This document shows positions 44,378-57,899 of a DNA stretch of 64,000 nucleotides, in pieces (position 1 is the stretch's first letter; each line of letters begins with the position of its first letter). Where the stretch lies: contig NZ_CP042220.2 of NCBI RefSeq assembly GCF_007858975.2, positions 3,968,001 to 4,032,000 of the forward strand. Direction: 5' to 3'. The DNA is from Dickeya poaceiphila. GTDB taxonomy: Bacteria; Pseudomonadota; Gammaproteobacteria; Enterobacterales; Enterobacteriaceae. A model generated the notes under the pieces. That model was not told the DNA's origin. It ran no database searches and saw only the letters and a program-made list of their open reading frames with translations. The translations under genes were made by a program, and so were the position numbers.

Positions 44378-46654
44378 TTATTCTTCGCTACTATCGACAT
44401 TCACAATGCCAATTGGCGCGTCAACCTCGATGCGATCAACTCGCTGCAAACCACGCGGCAGCGCCGTGCCTTTACAACCCCGGCTGGCCTGAAACTTCTG
44501 CAATTCTTCCGGACGCAACGAATATTTGCGCTTGCCGGCATACAGCGTAACGGAGGATTGCGGCGCAATCGCCATCAGCCACAATATCCGATCATCGCCG
44601 CTGGCAAGCTGCGCTGCGGGGATTGAGACGATCTTATTGCCCTTGCCCTTAGACAACTCCGGCAGGTCGGCGACCGGGAACAGCAGCATACGACCGGCAG
44701 CAGTGACGGTCAGCAACAGGTCATCGTCACGCTGCAGTTCCAACGGCGGCAACACCCGCGCGTTATCCGGCAGGGTCAGCACCGCTTTCCCTACCCGATT
44801 GCGCGCTACCAGATCGGCAAAGGTACAGATAAAGCCGTAACCGGCGTCAGAGGCCAGCAACAACCGCTGGTTATCTGATGCCATCAATACCTGCTCAATA
44901 GCGGCACCCGGCGGCAACGTCAGCTTACCGGTCAGCGGTTCGCCCTGACCACGCGCCGATGGCAGCGTGAGCGGGTCCAGCGCATAACTGCGCCCGGTAG
45001 AATCCATGAACACCACCGGCTGGTTGCTCTTGCCGCGGGCAGCGGCACGATAAGCGTCGCCCGCTTTATAACTCAGACCGGACGGGTCGATGTCGTGCCC
45101 CTTGGCACTCCGCACCCAGCCCATTTCCGACAGCACGATAGTCACCGGTTCAGACGGCGACAAATCATGCTCGCTCATGGCTTTGGCTTCGCCGCGCTCA
45201 TGCAACGGCGAACGGCGCTCATCGCCGTAGGCTTTGGCATCTTCCTGAATCTCTTTTTTCAGCAGGGTGTTCATCTTGCGCTCTGAGGCCAGCAACGCCT
45301 GAATTTGATCGCGCTCTTTAGCCAGATCGTCCTGCTCACCGCGAATCTTCACCTCTTCCAGCTTGGCCAGATGACGCAGTTTCAGTTCCAGAATGGCTTC
45401 AGCCTGGGTGTCGCTCAGGCCGAACTTTGCCATCAGCACCGGCTTTGGTTCATCTTCGTTGCGGATGATATGGATAACGTCATCGATATTCAGGAACGCA
45501 ATCAACAAACCTTCCAGAATATGCAGACGCTTAAGGACCTTATCCAGCCGGAAGTTCAGACGACGACGCACGGTGTCGCGTCGGAACGCCAGCCACTCGA
45601 TCAGGATTTCTCGCAGCCCTTTCACGCCGGGGCGACCATCCAGACCGATCATGTTCATGTTGATGCGGTAGCTTTTTTCCAGATCGGTAGTGGCGAACAG
45701 GTGGTTCATTACCTGATCCAGATCGATGCGGTTGGAACGCGGCACCAGCACCAGCCGGGTTGGGTTCTCATGATCGGACTCATCGCGCAGATCGTCGATC
45801 ATCGGAAGTTTCTTGGCGCGCATCTGGCTGGCGATCTGCTCCAGCACCCGTGCACCCGAAACCTGATGCGGCAACGCGGTGATCACCACACTGCCGTCCT
45901 CTTTTTTCCATACCGCCCGCATACGCACCGAACCACGGCCACTTTCGTACATTTTGCGAATTTCGTCGCGCGGGGTGATGATTTCCGCTTCGGTCGGGAA
46001 ATCCGGTCCTTGAACGTGACGCAGCAGTGCCTCCAACGGCGTGTCCGGCTCATCAATCAACGCCATTGCCGCTGCCGCCACCTCACGCACGTTATGCGGC
46101 GGAATATCGGTCGCCATACCGACCGCGATGCCGGTGGTGCCATTGAGCAGAATGTTAGGCAGACGGGCAGGCAGCATCTTCGGCTCCTGCAACGTGCCGT
46201 CAAAGTTCGGCACATAATCCACCGTGCCCTGCCCCAGCTCGCCCAGCAGCACTTCGGCATACTTCGACAAACGAGACTCGGTATAACGCATGGCGGCGAA
46301 CGATTTGGGGTCATCCGGCGCCCCCCAGTTACCCTGACCGTCCACCAGCGGGTAGCGGTAGGAGAAGGGTTGCGCCATCAGCACCATCGCTTCGTAACAA
46401 GCGCTGTCGCCATGTGGATGATATTTACCCAGCACGTCGCCCACCGTACGGGCAGATTTTTTGAATTTGGCGCTGGCGCTCAGCCCCAGTTCGGACATCG
46501 CATACACGATACGACGCTGAACCGGCTTGAGTCCGTCGCCAATAAAGGGGAGCGCCCGATCCATGATGACGTACATGGAGTAGTTGAGGTAGGCATTCTC
46601 AGTAAATGTGTGCAGCGCAAGACGCTCTGCGCCGTCATGAGTCATGTCACTCAT
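44378..46654 (-). CDS. parC: DNA topoisomerase IV subunit A
   Basis: This 758-residue subunit cuts and passes DNA to decatenate daughter chromosomes. The catalytic Tyr is Tyr124 in [10 protein letters not shown] (E. coli Tyr120; the N-terminus is 4 residues longer). The quinolone-resistance region keeps Ser84 and Glu88 ([12 protein letters not shown]), the sensitive state. C-terminal pinwheel blades follow from about 500. It is 160 bp downstream of parE with no gene between. Confidence 0.98.
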   Translation of the reverse strand: MSDMTHDGAERLALHTFTENAYLNYSMYVIMDRALPFIGDGLKPVQRRIVYAMSELGLSASAKFKKSARTVGDVLGKYHPHGDSACYEAMVLMAQPFSYRYPLVDGQGNWGAPDDPKSFAAMRYTESRLSKYAEVLLGELGQGTVDYVPNFDGTLQEPKMLPARLPNILLNGTTGIAVGMATDIPPHNVREVAAAAMALIDEPDTPLEALLRHVQGPDFPTEAEIITPRDEIRKMYESGRGSVRMRAVWKKEDGSVVITALPHQVSGARVLEQIASQMRAKKLPMIDDLRDESDHENPTRLVLVPRSNRIDLDQVMNHLFATTDLEKSYRINMNMIGLDGRPGVKGLREILIEWLAFRRDTVRRRLNFRLDKVLKRLHILEGLLIAFLNIDDVIHIIRNEDEPKPVLMAKFGLSDTQAEAILELKLRHLAKLEEVKIRGEQDDLAKERDQIQALLASERKMNTLLKKEIQEDAKAYGDERRSPLHERGEAKAMSEHDLSPSEPVTIVLSEMGWVRSAKGHDIDPSGLSYKAGDAYRAAARGKSNQPVVFMDSTGRSYALDPLTLPSARGQGEPLTGKLTLPPGAAIEQVLMASDNQRLLLASDAGYGFICTFADLVARNRVGKAVLTLPDNARVLPPLELQRDDDLLLTVTAAGRMLLFPVADLPELSKGKGNKIVSIPAAQLASGDDRILWLMAIAPQSSVTLYAGKRKYSLRPEELQKFQASRGCKGTALPRGLQRVDRIEVDAPIGIVNVDSSEE

Positions 46655-46814
46655 TGATAATCCTTAAACCGTGGCGTGTCGCCATGTTCAAAACTCTCTA
46701 TTTTCATGCGTCAGTCTGTGCATCATCTACACACTGACTGGCTCGCCCGGACGCACCCCAGCCCTGGCTTCACCGCGCAGGTCTTCCCGCAAGACAGCAC
46801 GTCATCTGCGGCGA

Positions 46815-48872
<2,058 letters not shown>

Positions 48873-48896
48873 TCATCGCAGCAGCGCCGAAATGAG

Positions 48897-49478
48897 TCAG
48901 TCCGCTGTCAATCCGAGGAAGTCGATAATCGGCGTAAAGTAGTGTTCAAACCCTACAAACGTGTGATTACCACCGGATTCCACCGTCTGACGACACGCTG
49001 TGTAATAAGCGACGGCCTGACGGTAATCCAGCACTTCATCCCCGGTCTGCAGCAGGCACCATAGTAAATCCGGAGATTCCAGCGGCTCGACCTGCATCAC
49101 CTTGAGATCGTAAATGTGCCGTGACTCTAACACATATTGCTCGCCGGTATAGGGGTTCTGCTGCTGACCCAGGAAATCAAGCAACAGTTCATAAGGCCGC
49201 ACCGCGGGGTTGACCACCACCGCCGGCAGGCGAAAACACTGAGACAACCAGGTGGCGTAATAACCGCCCAACGACGACCCGACCAGACCGAGCGGTCGCC
49301 CGGCTCGCTCCATGACCAGTTGCTCCATCAGTTCCGCCGCGTCCGCCGGGTAAGGCGGCAATTGCGGCACCAGCATCTCAATATGGGGATGCTGCTGCGC
49401 CAGCCACTGCTGCAACGCCGACGCTTTCGCCGACAACGGCGAGCTATTGAAACCGTGAAGATAAAGCAGAGTGGGCAT
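48897..49478 (-). CDS. yqiA: Esterase YqiA
   Basis: This 193-residue alpha/beta-hydrolase has the nucleophile elbow [10 protein letters not shown] (Ser near 69), the oxyanion start [10 protein letters not shown] and a C-terminal His in GGNHTF. E. coli YqiA hydrolyses short acyl and palmitoyl-CoA esters. Its ATG overlaps the cpdA stop by one base (TGATG), and it precedes parE, as in E. coli. Confidence 0.95.
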   Translation of the reverse strand: MPTLLYLHGFNSSPLSAKASALQQWLAQQHPHIEMLVPQLPPYPADAAELMEQLVMERAGRPLGLVGSSLGGYYATWLSQCFRLPAVVVNPAVRPYELLLDFLGQQQNPYTGEQYVLESRHIYDLKVMQVEPLESPDLLWCLLQTGDEVLDYRQAVAYYTACRQTVESGGNHTFVGFEHYFTPIIDFLGLTAD

Positions 49479-50305
49479 CAGTAACCGTCCGCATCCATAT
49501 CTGGTAGAAATTCATTCCCCTCAAGACGACATACCTGAGTTTCCACTCCGCCATCCGGCAACAATTCCAGATAGCGCCAGCCAGGCATAGAATTATCGAT
49601 GGTAAAAGTCGTGCAATGCGGCTTGAACTGCACACAGGTCGATGGCGTCGCCAGCAAGCGGCGACCGTTCCAGTCCAGATCCATTTCCTGATGAATATGA
49701 CCGCACAGTACAGTTCGCACCCGCGTAAAACGAGCCAGCAACGCATCCAGACTGTGAGCATTGCGCAGGCTGTGCTGATCCAGCCAGGTACAGCCTGACG
49801 GCAATGGATGATGGTGCAGCATCAGCAAGGTATGGCGCTCCGGCTGACTTTGCAGGCTGCGCTCCAGCCATTCCAGTTGGTATTCACTCAGTTCGCCGTG
49901 CGGCACGCCAAACACCTGACTATCCAGCAGGATCACCTGCCAACCCTCGCCCAATAGCACATGTTTGGAAGGTGCAATCCCCGACCGGGCCAACACATCC
50001 ACCATGGCGGGCTGGAAGTCATGGTTTCCGGGTAACCAGACGCAAGGCGCATTAAAACGACGGATACCATTAGCAAAATGCGTGTAGGCATCCTGCGTAT
50101 GATCCTGTGCCAAATCGCCTGTGGCGGTAATCAGATCGACGTCATATTGTTGGGCGGCGATGGCATTCAGCACCGCCTGATAGCTACGGTAAGTATTTAC
50201 GCCCAGCAGAGTCCCCTGCTCGTCGGCAAAAAGGTGGGTATCTGTTATTTGTAAAATCCTGATTCTGGCCCCACGCGCCACAGGAAGTGTCAACAGGCTT
50301 TCCAA
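49478..50305 (-). CDS. cpdA: 3',5'-cyclic-AMP phosphodiesterase
   Basis: This 275-residue metallophosphoesterase hydrolyses cAMP and so tunes CRP activity. Metal motifs are DTHLF (about 22), GDLAQD, GNHDF and HHHPLP, with a final GHIHQE. I place the start at the TTG at 50305: AAGGA lies 6 bp upstream, and the length then equals E. coli CpdA (275) beginning (M)ESLLTLP. An ATG at 50350 would add 15 residues but has its AAGGG only one base away, too close. Confidence 0.95.
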   Translation of the reverse strand: MESLLTLPVARGARIRILQITDTHLFADEQGTLLGVNTYRSYQAVLNAIAAQQYDVDLITATGDLAQDHTQDAYTHFANGIRRFNAPCVWLPGNHDFQPAMVDVLARSGIAPSKHVLLGEGWQVILLDSQVFGVPHGELSEYQLEWLERSLQSQPERHTLLMLHHHPLPSGCTWLDQHSLRNAHSLDALLARFTRVRTVLCGHIHQEMDLDWNGRRLLATPSTCVQFKPHCTTFTIDNSMPGWRYLELLPDGGVETQVCRLEGNEFLPDMDADGY

Positions 50306-50496
50306 ATAGTGTCCTTGGGTCTTTGCAATCTGCCGAACAAATCGGTCCATACCCTTAAATAATCCGCATTGCAGCTAAAACAGCGAGCGGGGATTAATGA
50401 TAAACCAGCGCTAACGCTGCTTACAGCGACCCCGATGGGTTAAGACCTAAAAAATGGGCCAGAAAACACGGCCAACGCCCCTGCAATCTCAACGCT

Positions 50497-50919
50497 CTAA
50501 CACACAGGGACCGACATTGAACCACACGCCAGGCAATATCTTAGCCAGTCGGCAAGAAACTGATTAATCTGATGCTTTTCATCACGTTGATGTAACTTCT
50601 TATTCGGATAATCATAACGTGCCTTAAAGCGGAAGATCTGCTGACTGGAACACACTTCCGCAACCATCGCATCGTAATACAGCCGCACCACCATCGTCGG
50701 CAGGCTCCAGTAACTGACCGACGGCGCAATCTGCTGGATCTCCACCAGTGCGGTATATCGCGTCGATTCCAGAATGGTTAAACGGTAGCTGGCGTTATGG
50801 ACCTGATAAACCACTGCGGCCCCTACCTCTTCATTGCGGGGCAGCAAACGGCGTAGCTGCGCGAAGTTCAGCTCACTCAGCCGCATCATTTCCGGAAAAT
50901 CAGGGGTATAACGTTTCAT
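50497..50919 (-). CDS. yqiB: YqiB, DUF1249 protein
   Basis: This 140-residue protein has no established function. Family features are visible: [22 protein letters not shown], the central [12 protein letters not shown] and [21 protein letters not shown], and the C-terminal [20 protein letters not shown]. The ATG overlaps the nudF stop codon by one base and the gene lies in the nudF-yqiB-cpdA-yqiA-parE series conserved with E. coli. Confidence 0.95.
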   Translation of the reverse strand: MKRYTPDFPEMMRLSELNFAQLRRLLPRNEEVGAAVVYQVHNASYRLTILESTRYTALVEIQQIAPSVSYWSLPTMVVRLYYDAMVAEVCSSQQIFRFKARYDYPNKKLHQRDEKHQINQFLADWLRYCLACGSMSVPVC

Positions 50920-51554
50920 TATCCGTCCACCCAGGCTTTTTTTAATGCCTCATGGTGCAATGCCAACCATTGCAAGGCAATGACAGAGGCGGCGTTGTCA
51001 ATAATCCCTTGCTCAACCCACTGATAACTCTGCTCGCGGCTGACCACATGCACGCGGATATCTTCGTTTTCCTCCGCCAGCCCATGAATACCGCTGGCAG
51101 TGCGCGCATCCACCTCACCGACCCAGATAGCCAGACGCTCACTGGTGCCGCCGGGGCTAGCCAGATAATTGATAGCCGGGTGACAACGTTGCACCACCAG
51201 CCCCGCTTCTTCCTGCGCTTCGCGGCGCGCAACCTCTTCGTGACTTTCGCCCGGCTCAATCATGCCGGCAACCAGTTCGAACAACCACGGCGACACGCTG
51301 GTGTCATAGGCGGCGATGCGAATCTGTTCTATCAATACCACTTCGTCACGCACCGGATCATAGGGCAACAGCACCACGGCATGACCACGCTCCAGAATTT
51401 CCCGGCTGACTTCGCCGCTCATGCCGCCGTTGAACAGACGGTGGCGAAATCGGTAACGTTGTAGTGAAAAAAAACCTTTATAGAGTGTTTCGCGTGCAAT
51501 AATTTCTACATCATCTTTGGCAAAAGTACCGGGATGTGTATCTGAAGGCGCCAT
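50919..51554 (-). CDS. nudF: ADP-ribose pyrophosphatase
   Basis: This 211-residue Nudix hydrolase splits ADP-ribose to AMP and ribose-5-phosphate. The Nudix box [23 protein letters not shown] is complete, with its metal-binding REAQEE core; I cite it as residues of about 96-118. The start at 51554 has AGGAG 8 bp upstream and matches the family length (E. coli 209). The frame to 51620 adds 22 residues. Divergent from tolC, as in E. coli. Confidence 0.96.
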   Translation of the reverse strand: MAPSDTHPGTFAKDDVEIIARETLYKGFFSLQRYRFRHRLFNGGMSGEVSREILERGHAVVLLPYDPVRDEVVLIEQIRIAAYDTSVSPWLFELVAGMIEPGESHEEVARREAQEEAGLVVQRCHPAINYLASPGGTSERLAIWVGEVDARTASGIHGLAEENEDIRVHVVSREQSYQWVEQGIIDNAASVIALQWLALHHEALKKAWVDG

Positions 51555-51957
51555 AAACTCAACTCCTGTGGACAACACGGCGGGCACGCCATTTTTATAG
51601 GCGAAAACGTGGACAGGCACTCACCGTTTTGTGCAATATTCATCGTGCACTCGTGCCAGCCCGATACGGATAATCAGATGCGGAAAACGTCTGCCAGCAA
51701 GGATGAGGCGTTCCGGATATTAACGCAATGTCTTTGCGCGCTCTGGAACAGCAATCCTGCCGGTGCAGTCTCTGGCACGCTGCCGTATATCGTGCCTAAT
51801 CCCAAATTGCTAAGTAAAATCGGCTTTTTGGATAACCGCAAGGAAAAGATGGCACATTCAGCCACCTAATTCGATTAGTCGATTCTGATAGAATCGGCAG
51901 GTATATCGTCTTCAGATGGCGCAACCACAAAACTTTGCTGCACAACAAGGAATGCAA
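51555..51957. promoter_or_regulatory. Divergent nudF/tolC control region
   Basis: This is 403 bp with no convincing gene. It should hold both promoters. The bases GGCACATTCAGCCACCT (about 51850-51866) only partly fit a marbox, so Mar/Sox/Rob control is possible but not shown. Confidence 0.5.
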
Positions 51958-53370
51958 ATGAAGAAACTGCTACCACTTCTCATCAGTCTGGGTCTGGTTG
52001 GCTTTAGTGCCGCAAGCCAAGCCGAAGACCTGTTACAGGTTTACCAGCAGGCTAAAACGACTAATCCGGATTTACGCAGCGCTGCCGCCAACCGAGATGC
52101 GGCTTTCGAGAAAATTAATGAAGCCCGCTCCTCCTTGCTGCCTCAGTTAGGTTTGGGTGCGGATTACACTTACAATAGCGGATACCGCGACCGCAAAGAC
52201 GTCAACAATAATGTCACCAGTGCCTCGTTGCAGTTAACCCAGTCTATCTTCAACATGTCGCTGTGGCGTTCTTTGACGCTTCAAGAAAAACAGGCTGGTA
52301 TTCAGGATGTTAGCTACCAGACTTCTCAGCAGACATTGCTGCTCAATACCGCGACTGCCTACTTCAACGTGCTGCGCACGATTGATGCGCTGTCTTACGT
52401 CAGCGCTCAGAAAAAGGCTATCTACCGCGAACTCGACCAGACCACCCAGCGCTTCAATGTCGGCCTGGTCGCCATCACCGACGTACAGAACGCGCGTGCC
52501 CAGTATGACAGCGTACTGGCGAACGAAGTGACCGCACGCAACAACCTGGATAACGCGATGGAAAACCTGCGCCAGGTGACCGGTCAGTTCTATCCACAAC
52601 TGGCAGCACTGAATATTGAGCACTTCAGCCAGCAGAAACCTGATGCCGTGAATGGTCTGCTCAAAGAAGCGGAAAATCGCAACCTTAGCCTGTTGTCCGC
52701 ACGCCTGAGTCAGGATCTGGCACGCGAACAGATTCGCAGCGCGGAAAGCGGCCATCTGCCAACGCTGAATCTGACCGCGTCCACTGGCGTGACCAATACC
52801 AATTATTCCGGCTCTCGCGTAGCAGCAAGCAATCTTACCGATACCTATGTGGGCCAGAATCAGGTTGGTCTTAGCCTCTCTGTGCCTATCTACAGCGGCG
52901 GCGGCACCTCATCCAAAGTGAAACAGGCGCAATACAGTTTTGTGGCGTCCAGCGAAAATCTGGAAAGCGCGCACCGTTCAGTCATTCAGACGCTGCGTTC
53001 CGCACATAACAACATTTCCGCCTCCATCAGCAGCGTCAACGCTTACAAACAGGCGGTAGTGTCTGCACAAAGCTCACTGGATGCAATGGAAGCCGGTTAT
53101 CAGGTGGGCACCCGTACTATCGTCGATGTGCTGGACGCCACTTCCACGCTGTACAACGCCAAGCAGCAGTTGTCCGGCGCACGCTATGACTACCTGATCA
53201 ACCAGTTGAACCTTAAGCAGGCGCTCGGTACGTTAAATGAAGACGATCTGCGCACGCTGAACGCGATGCTGGGCAAACCTGTGCCTACGTCGGCAGCCAT
53301 CGGCGACGATACCCCAGTCCCGGCAGCCACCCCCGTCTCAGTGACAACCACGACCAAGGCCAGACCTTAA
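51958..53370 (+). CDS. tolC: Outer membrane efflux channel TolC
   Basis: This trimeric outer-membrane/periplasmic tunnel serves RND, ABC and type I secretion systems. It has 470 residues, with a signal peptide at about 1-22 (ending SQA) and two outer-membrane-efflux repeats (about 25-215 and 230-435) of long helices and short strands. A disordered Thr/Pro tail completes it. The start at 51958 has AAGGA 6 bp upstream and gives MKKLLPLLISLGLVG; in-frame upstream ATGs would spoil the signal peptide. Confidence 0.97.
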   Translation: MKKLLPLLISLGLVGFSAASQAEDLLQVYQQAKTTNPDLRSAAANRDAAFEKINEARSSLLPQLGLGADYTYNSGYRDRKDVNNNVTSASLQLTQSIFNMSLWRSLTLQEKQAGIQDVSYQTSQQTLLLNTATAYFNVLRTIDALSYVSAQKKAIYRELDQTTQRFNVGLVAITDVQNARAQYDSVLANEVTARNNLDNAMENLRQVTGQFYPQLAALNIEHFSQQKPDAVNGLLKEAENRNLSLLSARLSQDLAREQIRSAESGHLPTLNLTASTGVTNTNYSGSRVAASNLTDTYVGQNQVGLSLSVPIYSGGGTSSKVKQAQYSFVASSENLESAHRSVIQTLRSAHNNISASISSVNAYKQAVVSAQSSLDAMEAGYQVGTRTIVDVLDATSTLYNAKQQLSGARYDYLINQLNLKQALGTLNEDDLRTLNAMLGKPVPTSAAIGDDTPVPAATPVSVTTTTKARP

Positions 53371-53380
53371 TCATAACCAA

Positions 53381-53406
53381 CAGGGGAGCCTACAGGGGTT
53401 CCCCTG
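53381..53406 (+). terminator. Hairpin downstream of tolC
   Basis: A 7-bp stem (CAGGGGA / TCCCCTG), nearly extended by GCC/GG, begins 10 bp after the tolC stop. The downstream T content is low (CTTCAT). Confidence 0.5.
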
Positions 53407-53569
53407 CTTCATACTGGCAACATCTACACATCGTCTCATACAAACACCGCCTCCGGCAGCGGCGCTTTACAAGCCGACAATCCTTCTCCTATGCTTAAGC
53501 GCGCTTTATAAATGCATACTTATTATTAACATGATGGGCATGATGCCCTGTTCCCGCTGGGATTAACCG

Positions 53570-54307
53570 ATGAAAAGAACATCAGACATTAATCACGCTC
53601 GTTTCCGTAAGCACTGGGGTTACCGTATCGCCCCTGTCGCGCTGGCCGTCAGTACCGTTTTCATCCTCACTGGTTGTGAGAAATCCGACGAAACTGTCAC
53701 GCTCTACCAGAACGCGGATGACTGTTCCCGCGCTAACCCGTCGATGAAAGACCAGTGTACCGCCACCTATAACAAGGCCCTGAAAGAAGCGGAAAGAACC
53801 GCCCCCAAATACGCCACCCGTGAAGAGTGCGTGGCGGCATTCGGCGAAAACCAGTGCACCCAGTCAGGCAGCACCACCGGCGCTGCGCCACAACAAAGCG
53901 GCAGTTTTTGGATGCCGCTAATGGCAGGCTTTATGATGGGCAAGCTGATGGGCGGCAACAATGTTGCCCAGCAACCGGTCTTCCGCCCGAATACGCCTAA
54001 TAATCCCGCCAGCGGCAGTTATGTTGACGCCAGCGGCAAAAATTATGGTTCCACTACCGGGCACACCATCACCGTTCCTAAAGACGCCATGACGCCTAAG
54101 CCGACCTCCAGCATTACCACGACTCGTGGCGGTTTTGGCGGCACCGTGAACAAACTTAACAGCACGCCGGCAGCCAACATGACTGACAATCGTGATAAAG
54201 ATCGCGCTGCAGCCAGCTCAACTAGCAGTACTGGTGCCTATTCTACAGGCAGCAGCTCACGTCAAACCGACGGTGCTGCGCCGATCCGTCGTTCCTTCGG
54301 GGGATAA
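53570..54307 (+). CDS. ygiB: YgiB, DUF1190 lipoprotein
   Basis: This 245-residue protein has a lipobox LTGC (Cys36) after an N-terminal hydrophobic stretch, so it is probably an envelope lipoprotein. The Cys-containing core [10 protein letters not shown] and [14 protein letters not shown] is typical of the family. A Gly/Met-rich patch and a long low-complexity Ser/Thr/Asn tail (about 145-245) follow. Function is unknown. It is 11 bp upstream of ygiC and clearly cotranscribed. Confidence 0.94.
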   Translation: MKRTSDINHARFRKHWGYRIAPVALAVSTVFILTGCEKSDETVTLYQNADDCSRANPSMKDQCTATYNKALKEAERTAPKYATREECVAAFGENQCTQSGSTTGAAPQQSGSFWMPLMAGFMMGKLMGGNNVAQQPVFRPNTPNNPASGSYVDASGKNYGSTTGHTITVPKDAMTPKPTSSITTTRGGFGGTVNKLNSTPAANMTDNRDKDRAAASSTSSTGAYSTGSSSRQTDGAAPIRRSFGG

Positions 54308-54318
54308 GGTCGCCTGAT

Positions 54319-55479
54319 ATGAAACGTATTGCAATTAACCAACGTCCGAACTGGCAGGAAAAAGCGGCTGAGTATGGCTTTCGCTTCCATACGATGTATG
54401 GCGAACCCTACTGGTGTGAAGATGCCTGCTATCAGTTTACGCTGGCGCAAATTGAAGAACTGGAAGAGACAACCGCCGAGCTAAACCAGATGTGCCTGCA
54501 GGTGGTCGATAAGGTGGTTAACAGTGAAGCGTTGCTGACCAAATTCCGCATTCCCCGTCACACCTGGGACTTCGTGCGCAGTTCGTGGTTATCGCGCCAG
54601 CCAGCGCTTTATGCGCGACTGGATTTGGCCTATGACGGCAAAACCCCGGCCAAACTGTTGGAAAACAACGCCGATACCCCGACCTCTTTGTACGAGTCGG
54701 CTTTCTTTCAGTGGATCTGGCTGGAAGACCAGATCCACGCTGGCTTGCTGCCGCAGCACGCGGATCAATACAACAGCCTGCAAGAAAGGCTGATTGAACG
54801 TTTTGAATATCTGCGAACCCATCACGGTTTCAGCGCTATGCATTTCACCTGCTGTCGGGACACGGAGGAAGATCGCGGGACAGTCCAGTATTTACAGGAT
54901 TGCGCGCAGGAAGCCGGCGTTCCGAGCCAGTTCCTGTACATTGATGAGATTGGTCTGGGAGACCGCGGGCAATTCACCGACCTACAGGACCACACCATCA
55001 GCAACCTGTTCAAACTCTACCCGTGGGAGTTCATGCTGCGCGAAACCTTCTCCACCAAGCTGGCGGACGCCGGGGTGCGTTGGCTGGAACCCGGCTGGAA
55101 AAGCGTGCTATCCAACAAGGCGCTGTTGCCGATGTTATGGCAGATGTTCCCCAACCATCCCAACCTGTTGCCGGCCTATTTCACCGAAGACAACCCGCCA
55201 GCAATGAGCGATTACGTGGTTAAGCCGCTGTTTTCCCGCGAAGGCGCCAACATACAGATTTACCGGCAGGGCAAACAGATTGCCGCGGTGGACGGTCCCT
55301 ACGGTGAAGAAGGTTCCATCATGCAACAATTCCACCCTCTGCCCCGATTCAATGACAGCTATACGCTAATCGGTAGTTGGCTGGTGGGCGATACCCCTTG
55401 TGGTATCGGACTACGGGAAGACCGGGAACTGATTACTCAGGATTTGTCCCGCTTCTATCCGCATATCATTCTGGATTAA
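54319..55479 (+). CDS. ygiC: ATP-grasp glutathionylspermidine synthase-like protein YgiC
   Basis: This 386-residue protein resembles the amidase-free synthetase half of glutathionylspermidine synthase (ATP-grasp fold). [21 protein letters not shown], the [12 protein letters not shown] loop (about 115-126) and the C-terminal [18 protein letters not shown]-binding region are intact. It forms an operon with ygiB, as in E. coli. The real substrate of YgiC is not settled. Confidence 0.95.
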   Translation: MKRIAINQRPNWQEKAAEYGFRFHTMYGEPYWCEDACYQFTLAQIEELEETTAELNQMCLQVVDKVVNSEALLTKFRIPRHTWDFVRSSWLSRQPALYARLDLAYDGKTPAKLLENNADTPTSLYESAFFQWIWLEDQIHAGLLPQHADQYNSLQERLIERFEYLRTHHGFSAMHFTCCRDTEEDRGTVQYLQDCAQEAGVPSQFLYIDEIGLGDRGQFTDLQDHTISNLFKLYPWEFMLRETFSTKLADAGVRWLEPGWKSVLSNKALLPMLWQMFPNHPNLLPAYFTEDNPPAMSDYVVKPLFSREGANIQIYRQGKQIAAVDGPYGEEGSIMQQFHPLPRFNDSYTLIGSWLVGDTPCGIGLREDRELITQDLSRFYPHIILD

Positions 55480-55501
55480 TGTCAGAACGTCGCACATGAC
55501 A

Positions 55502-55532
55502 CATCTATCGCCCTTTCAGGCGATAGATGCTT
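55502..55532 (+). terminator. Terminator after ygiC
   Basis: An 11-bp perfect stem (CATCTATCGCC / GGCGATAGATG) with a 6-base loop is followed by CTTT. Directly after it is a tandem duplication of GGTAGAGGTTTTCATT (55541-55556 and 55558-55573). Confidence 0.75.
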
Positions 55533-55540
55533 TACCTAAT

Positions 55541-55573
55541 GGTAGAGGTTTTCATTTGGTAGAGGTTTTCATT
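55541..55573. repeat. 17-bp-period tandem duplication
   Basis: GGTAGAGGTTTTCATT occurs at 55541-55556 and again at 55558-55573, between ygiC and ygiD. Confidence 0.95.
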
Positions 55574-55584
55574 GCCGGAAGCCG

Positions 55585-56373
55585 TTATCCAACCTGCACC
55601 GACATCATGCTGAGCGACCCCATCACAATGCCATCCGTCGGTGTGGTAACCGGCTCCTGGCCATTCCAGCTACCCAGTACATACAACAGCGGCAAGAAAT
55701 GATCCGGCGTCGGATTAGACAGGGCGGCATCATTGTGTTGCATAAAATTCACCAACGGATGTTCCGCCACATCACCCTGCCAGGCCAGATTGCTGCGCAC
55801 AAAATCGTTGAATGACGTGGCCCAGCTATAGGGGTCGCCCTCGCCGTTCCACTTGATCATCCGCAGGTTGTGCACCACATTCCCGCTGGCAACAATCATA
55901 ATGCCCTCGTCTCGCAACGCAGATAGTTTGCAGCCCAGATCATAGTGATAAGCAGGCGGTTTAGTACCATCGACGCTAAGTTGCACTATCGGTATATCCG
56001 CCTGTGGATATACCTTGATAAGTACGCCCCAGGTACCGTGATCTAATCCCCATTCCTTATGGTCTGCATATACCGGCACCGGCGCCAGCAACTCCTGAAC
56101 CCGTTTAGCCACCTCTGGCGCCCCAGGCGCCGGGTATTGGGTTTCGAATAATGCCTGCGGGAAACCGCCAAAATCATGAATAGTGCGCGGCTTATCCATC
56201 GCCGTGACTGCTGTACCACGGGTATACCAGTGTGCAGATACCGCCACTATCGCCTTCGGACGAGGCAAAGTTTCTCCCAGTTTATGCCAGGCTTGTGTGT
56301 AGTGATTGTCTTCCAGCGCATTCATCGGGCTACCGTGGCCCAGAAAAAGTGCAGGCATCCGGGAAGTACTCAT
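55585..56373 (-). CDS. ygiD: 4,5-DOPA dioxygenase extradiol
   Basis: This 262-residue LigB-type extradiol dioxygenase shows metal-binding His in FLGHGSPMNAL (His14), HWYTRG and the YHYDLG/SGNVVHNLR regions. E. coli YgiD cleaves L-DOPA at 4,5 to give betalamic acid precursors. The start at 56373 gives MSTSRMPALFLGHGSP; 34 extra codons to 56475 are unlikely. It converges on ygiBC, as in the E. coli order. Confidence 0.94.
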   Translation of the reverse strand: MSTSRMPALFLGHGSPMNALEDNHYTQAWHKLGETLPRPKAIVAVSAHWYTRGTAVTAMDKPRTIHDFGGFPQALFETQYPAPGAPEVAKRVQELLAPVPVYADHKEWGLDHGTWGVLIKVYPQADIPIVQLSVDGTKPPAYHYDLGCKLSALRDEGIMIVASGNVVHNLRMIKWNGEGDPYSWATSFNDFVRSNLAWQGDVAEHPLVNFMQHNDAALSNPTPDHFLPLLYVLGSWNGQEPVTTPTDGIVMGSLSMMSVQVG

Positions 56374-56513
56374 AACGATATCCTTAGTAACAGTGAGGTA
56401 ATCAGTATCTATAAAAGATACTTTACCGTTACTGTTCCAACGATACAGTCGGATTACCATGATGATGATTGTCAATAAATTTGACGATTTGCAGCATCAT
56501 CGGATAAAGACAT

Positions 56514-56540
56514 AAAAAAACCCCGCCGAATGGCGGGGTT
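56514..56540 (-). terminator. Intrinsic terminator of rnpB
   Basis: On the minus strand, AACCCCGCC-ATT-CGGCGGGGTT is followed by seven T (a 9-base arm pair). It stands just after the RNase P RNA 3' end. Confidence 0.97.
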
Positions 56541-56546
56541 ATGAAG

Positions 56547-56928
<382 letters not shown>

Positions 56929-56935
56929 GGCGCGG

Positions 56936-56964
56936 ATAATAGGGCAAATCGGCCTGCTTGTCAT
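56936..56964 (-). promoter_or_regulatory. Promoter of rnpB
   Basis: On the minus strand, ATGACA and TATTAT are separated by 17 bp, and the RNA 5' end is 7-8 bp after the -10. A G+C-rich stretch (CCGCGCC) lies between, as at stringently controlled stable-RNA promoters. Confidence 0.85.
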
Positions 56965-56970
56965 CCCTGA

Positions 56971-57840
56971 TTATGCATGACCTTCTTCCTGCTCCAGCCC
57001 GTAGCGGTAAAGCGCGTTCTTTTTCACACCATGGATTTCTGCCGCCAACGCCGCCGCTTTCTTCAGCGGCAATTCCGCCCGCAACAGTTGCAAGGTTCGC
57101 AACGCCGCTGCAGATAATGCCTCTTCGTCAGGCTGATGCCCTTCCACAATCAACACCATCTCGCCTTTGCGGCGGTTCTCGTCTTCCTGTACCCAGGCCA
57201 ACAACGCCCCCACCGGCGCGCCGTACAGCGACTCCCAGGTTTTGGTCAGTTCCCGCGCCAGTACCACATAACGATCCGGCCCCCAGACCTCAACCATATC
57301 CTGCAGGCTATCCAGCAATCGGTGGGTTGATTCGTAAAAAATCAGGGTACGCGGCTCTTCCAACAGGTCGCGCAGCCTGTCCTTACGCGCCTTAGTCTTC
57401 GCAGGCAGGAACCCCTCATAACAAAAGCGATCCGACGGCAAACCAGCGGCGGATAACGCGGTAATCGCCGCACACGGCCCCGGCAACGGCACAACGCGCA
57501 CGCCAGCCTCGCGGCATCGCCGAACCAGATGGTAACCGGGGTCGTTAATCAACGGTGTACCCGCATCCGACACCAACGCGATACTCATGCCTTGTTGCAA
57601 GCGCGCCAGCAATTGCTCCGCCTTTTGCTGTTCGTTGTGGTCATGGAGTGCGAACAGGCGCGCATTAATAGCGAAATGTTGTAACAATAAACCGGTATGA
57701 CGGGTATCTTCTGCTGCAATAAGATCAACCTGTTGTAACACCATCAGCGCCCGCTGCGTGATATCCGCCAGATTGCCGATAGGCGTGGGAACAATGTAAA
57801 GCGTGGAGGCGGAAATCTGAGCTTGTTGGTCTTGATTCAT
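56971..57840 (-). CDS. rsmI: 16S rRNA (cytidine1402-2'-O)-methyltransferase
   Basis: This 289-residue SPOUT/tetrapyrrole-methylase-fold enzyme methylates C1402 of 16S r[22 protein letters not shown] (about 14-32), [11 protein letters not shown] and [12 protein letters not shown] are the signature blocks. The gene is divergent from lpoA and immediately upstream of rnpB, as in E. coli. Confidence 0.97.
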   Translation of the reverse strand: MNQDQQAQISASTLYIVPTPIGNLADITQRALMVLQQVDLIAAEDTRHTGLLLQHFAINARLFALHDHNEQQKAEQLLARLQQGMSIALVSDAGTPLINDPGYHLVRRCREAGVRVVPLPGPCAAITALSAAGLPSDRFCYEGFLPAKTKARKDRLRDLLEEPRTLIFYESTHRLLDSLQDMVEVWGPDRYVVLARELTKTWESLYGAPVGALLAWVQEDENRRKGEMVLIVEGHQPDEEALSAAALRTLQLLRAELPLKKAAALAAEIHGVKKNALYRYGLEQEEGHA

Positions 57841-57899
57841 TGTTTCATCCGATTTACCGATTTAATATTGAACATCGTTAAAACATCACTGGATACAGT

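Noticed and set aside
45305..46657. 450-codon plus-strand frame antisense to parC
   Set aside because: It is a shadow of a strongly conserved gene in a GC-rich genome and shows no domain of its own.
50306..50350. cpdA start at the ATG at 50350
   Set aside because: The purine-rich stretch is one base from the ATG, while the TTG at 50305 has ideal spacing and the E. coli length.
51850..51866. Marbox upstream of tolC
   Set aside because: The GCAC half is present but the AT-rich half fits poorly, so I did not list it as a separate site.
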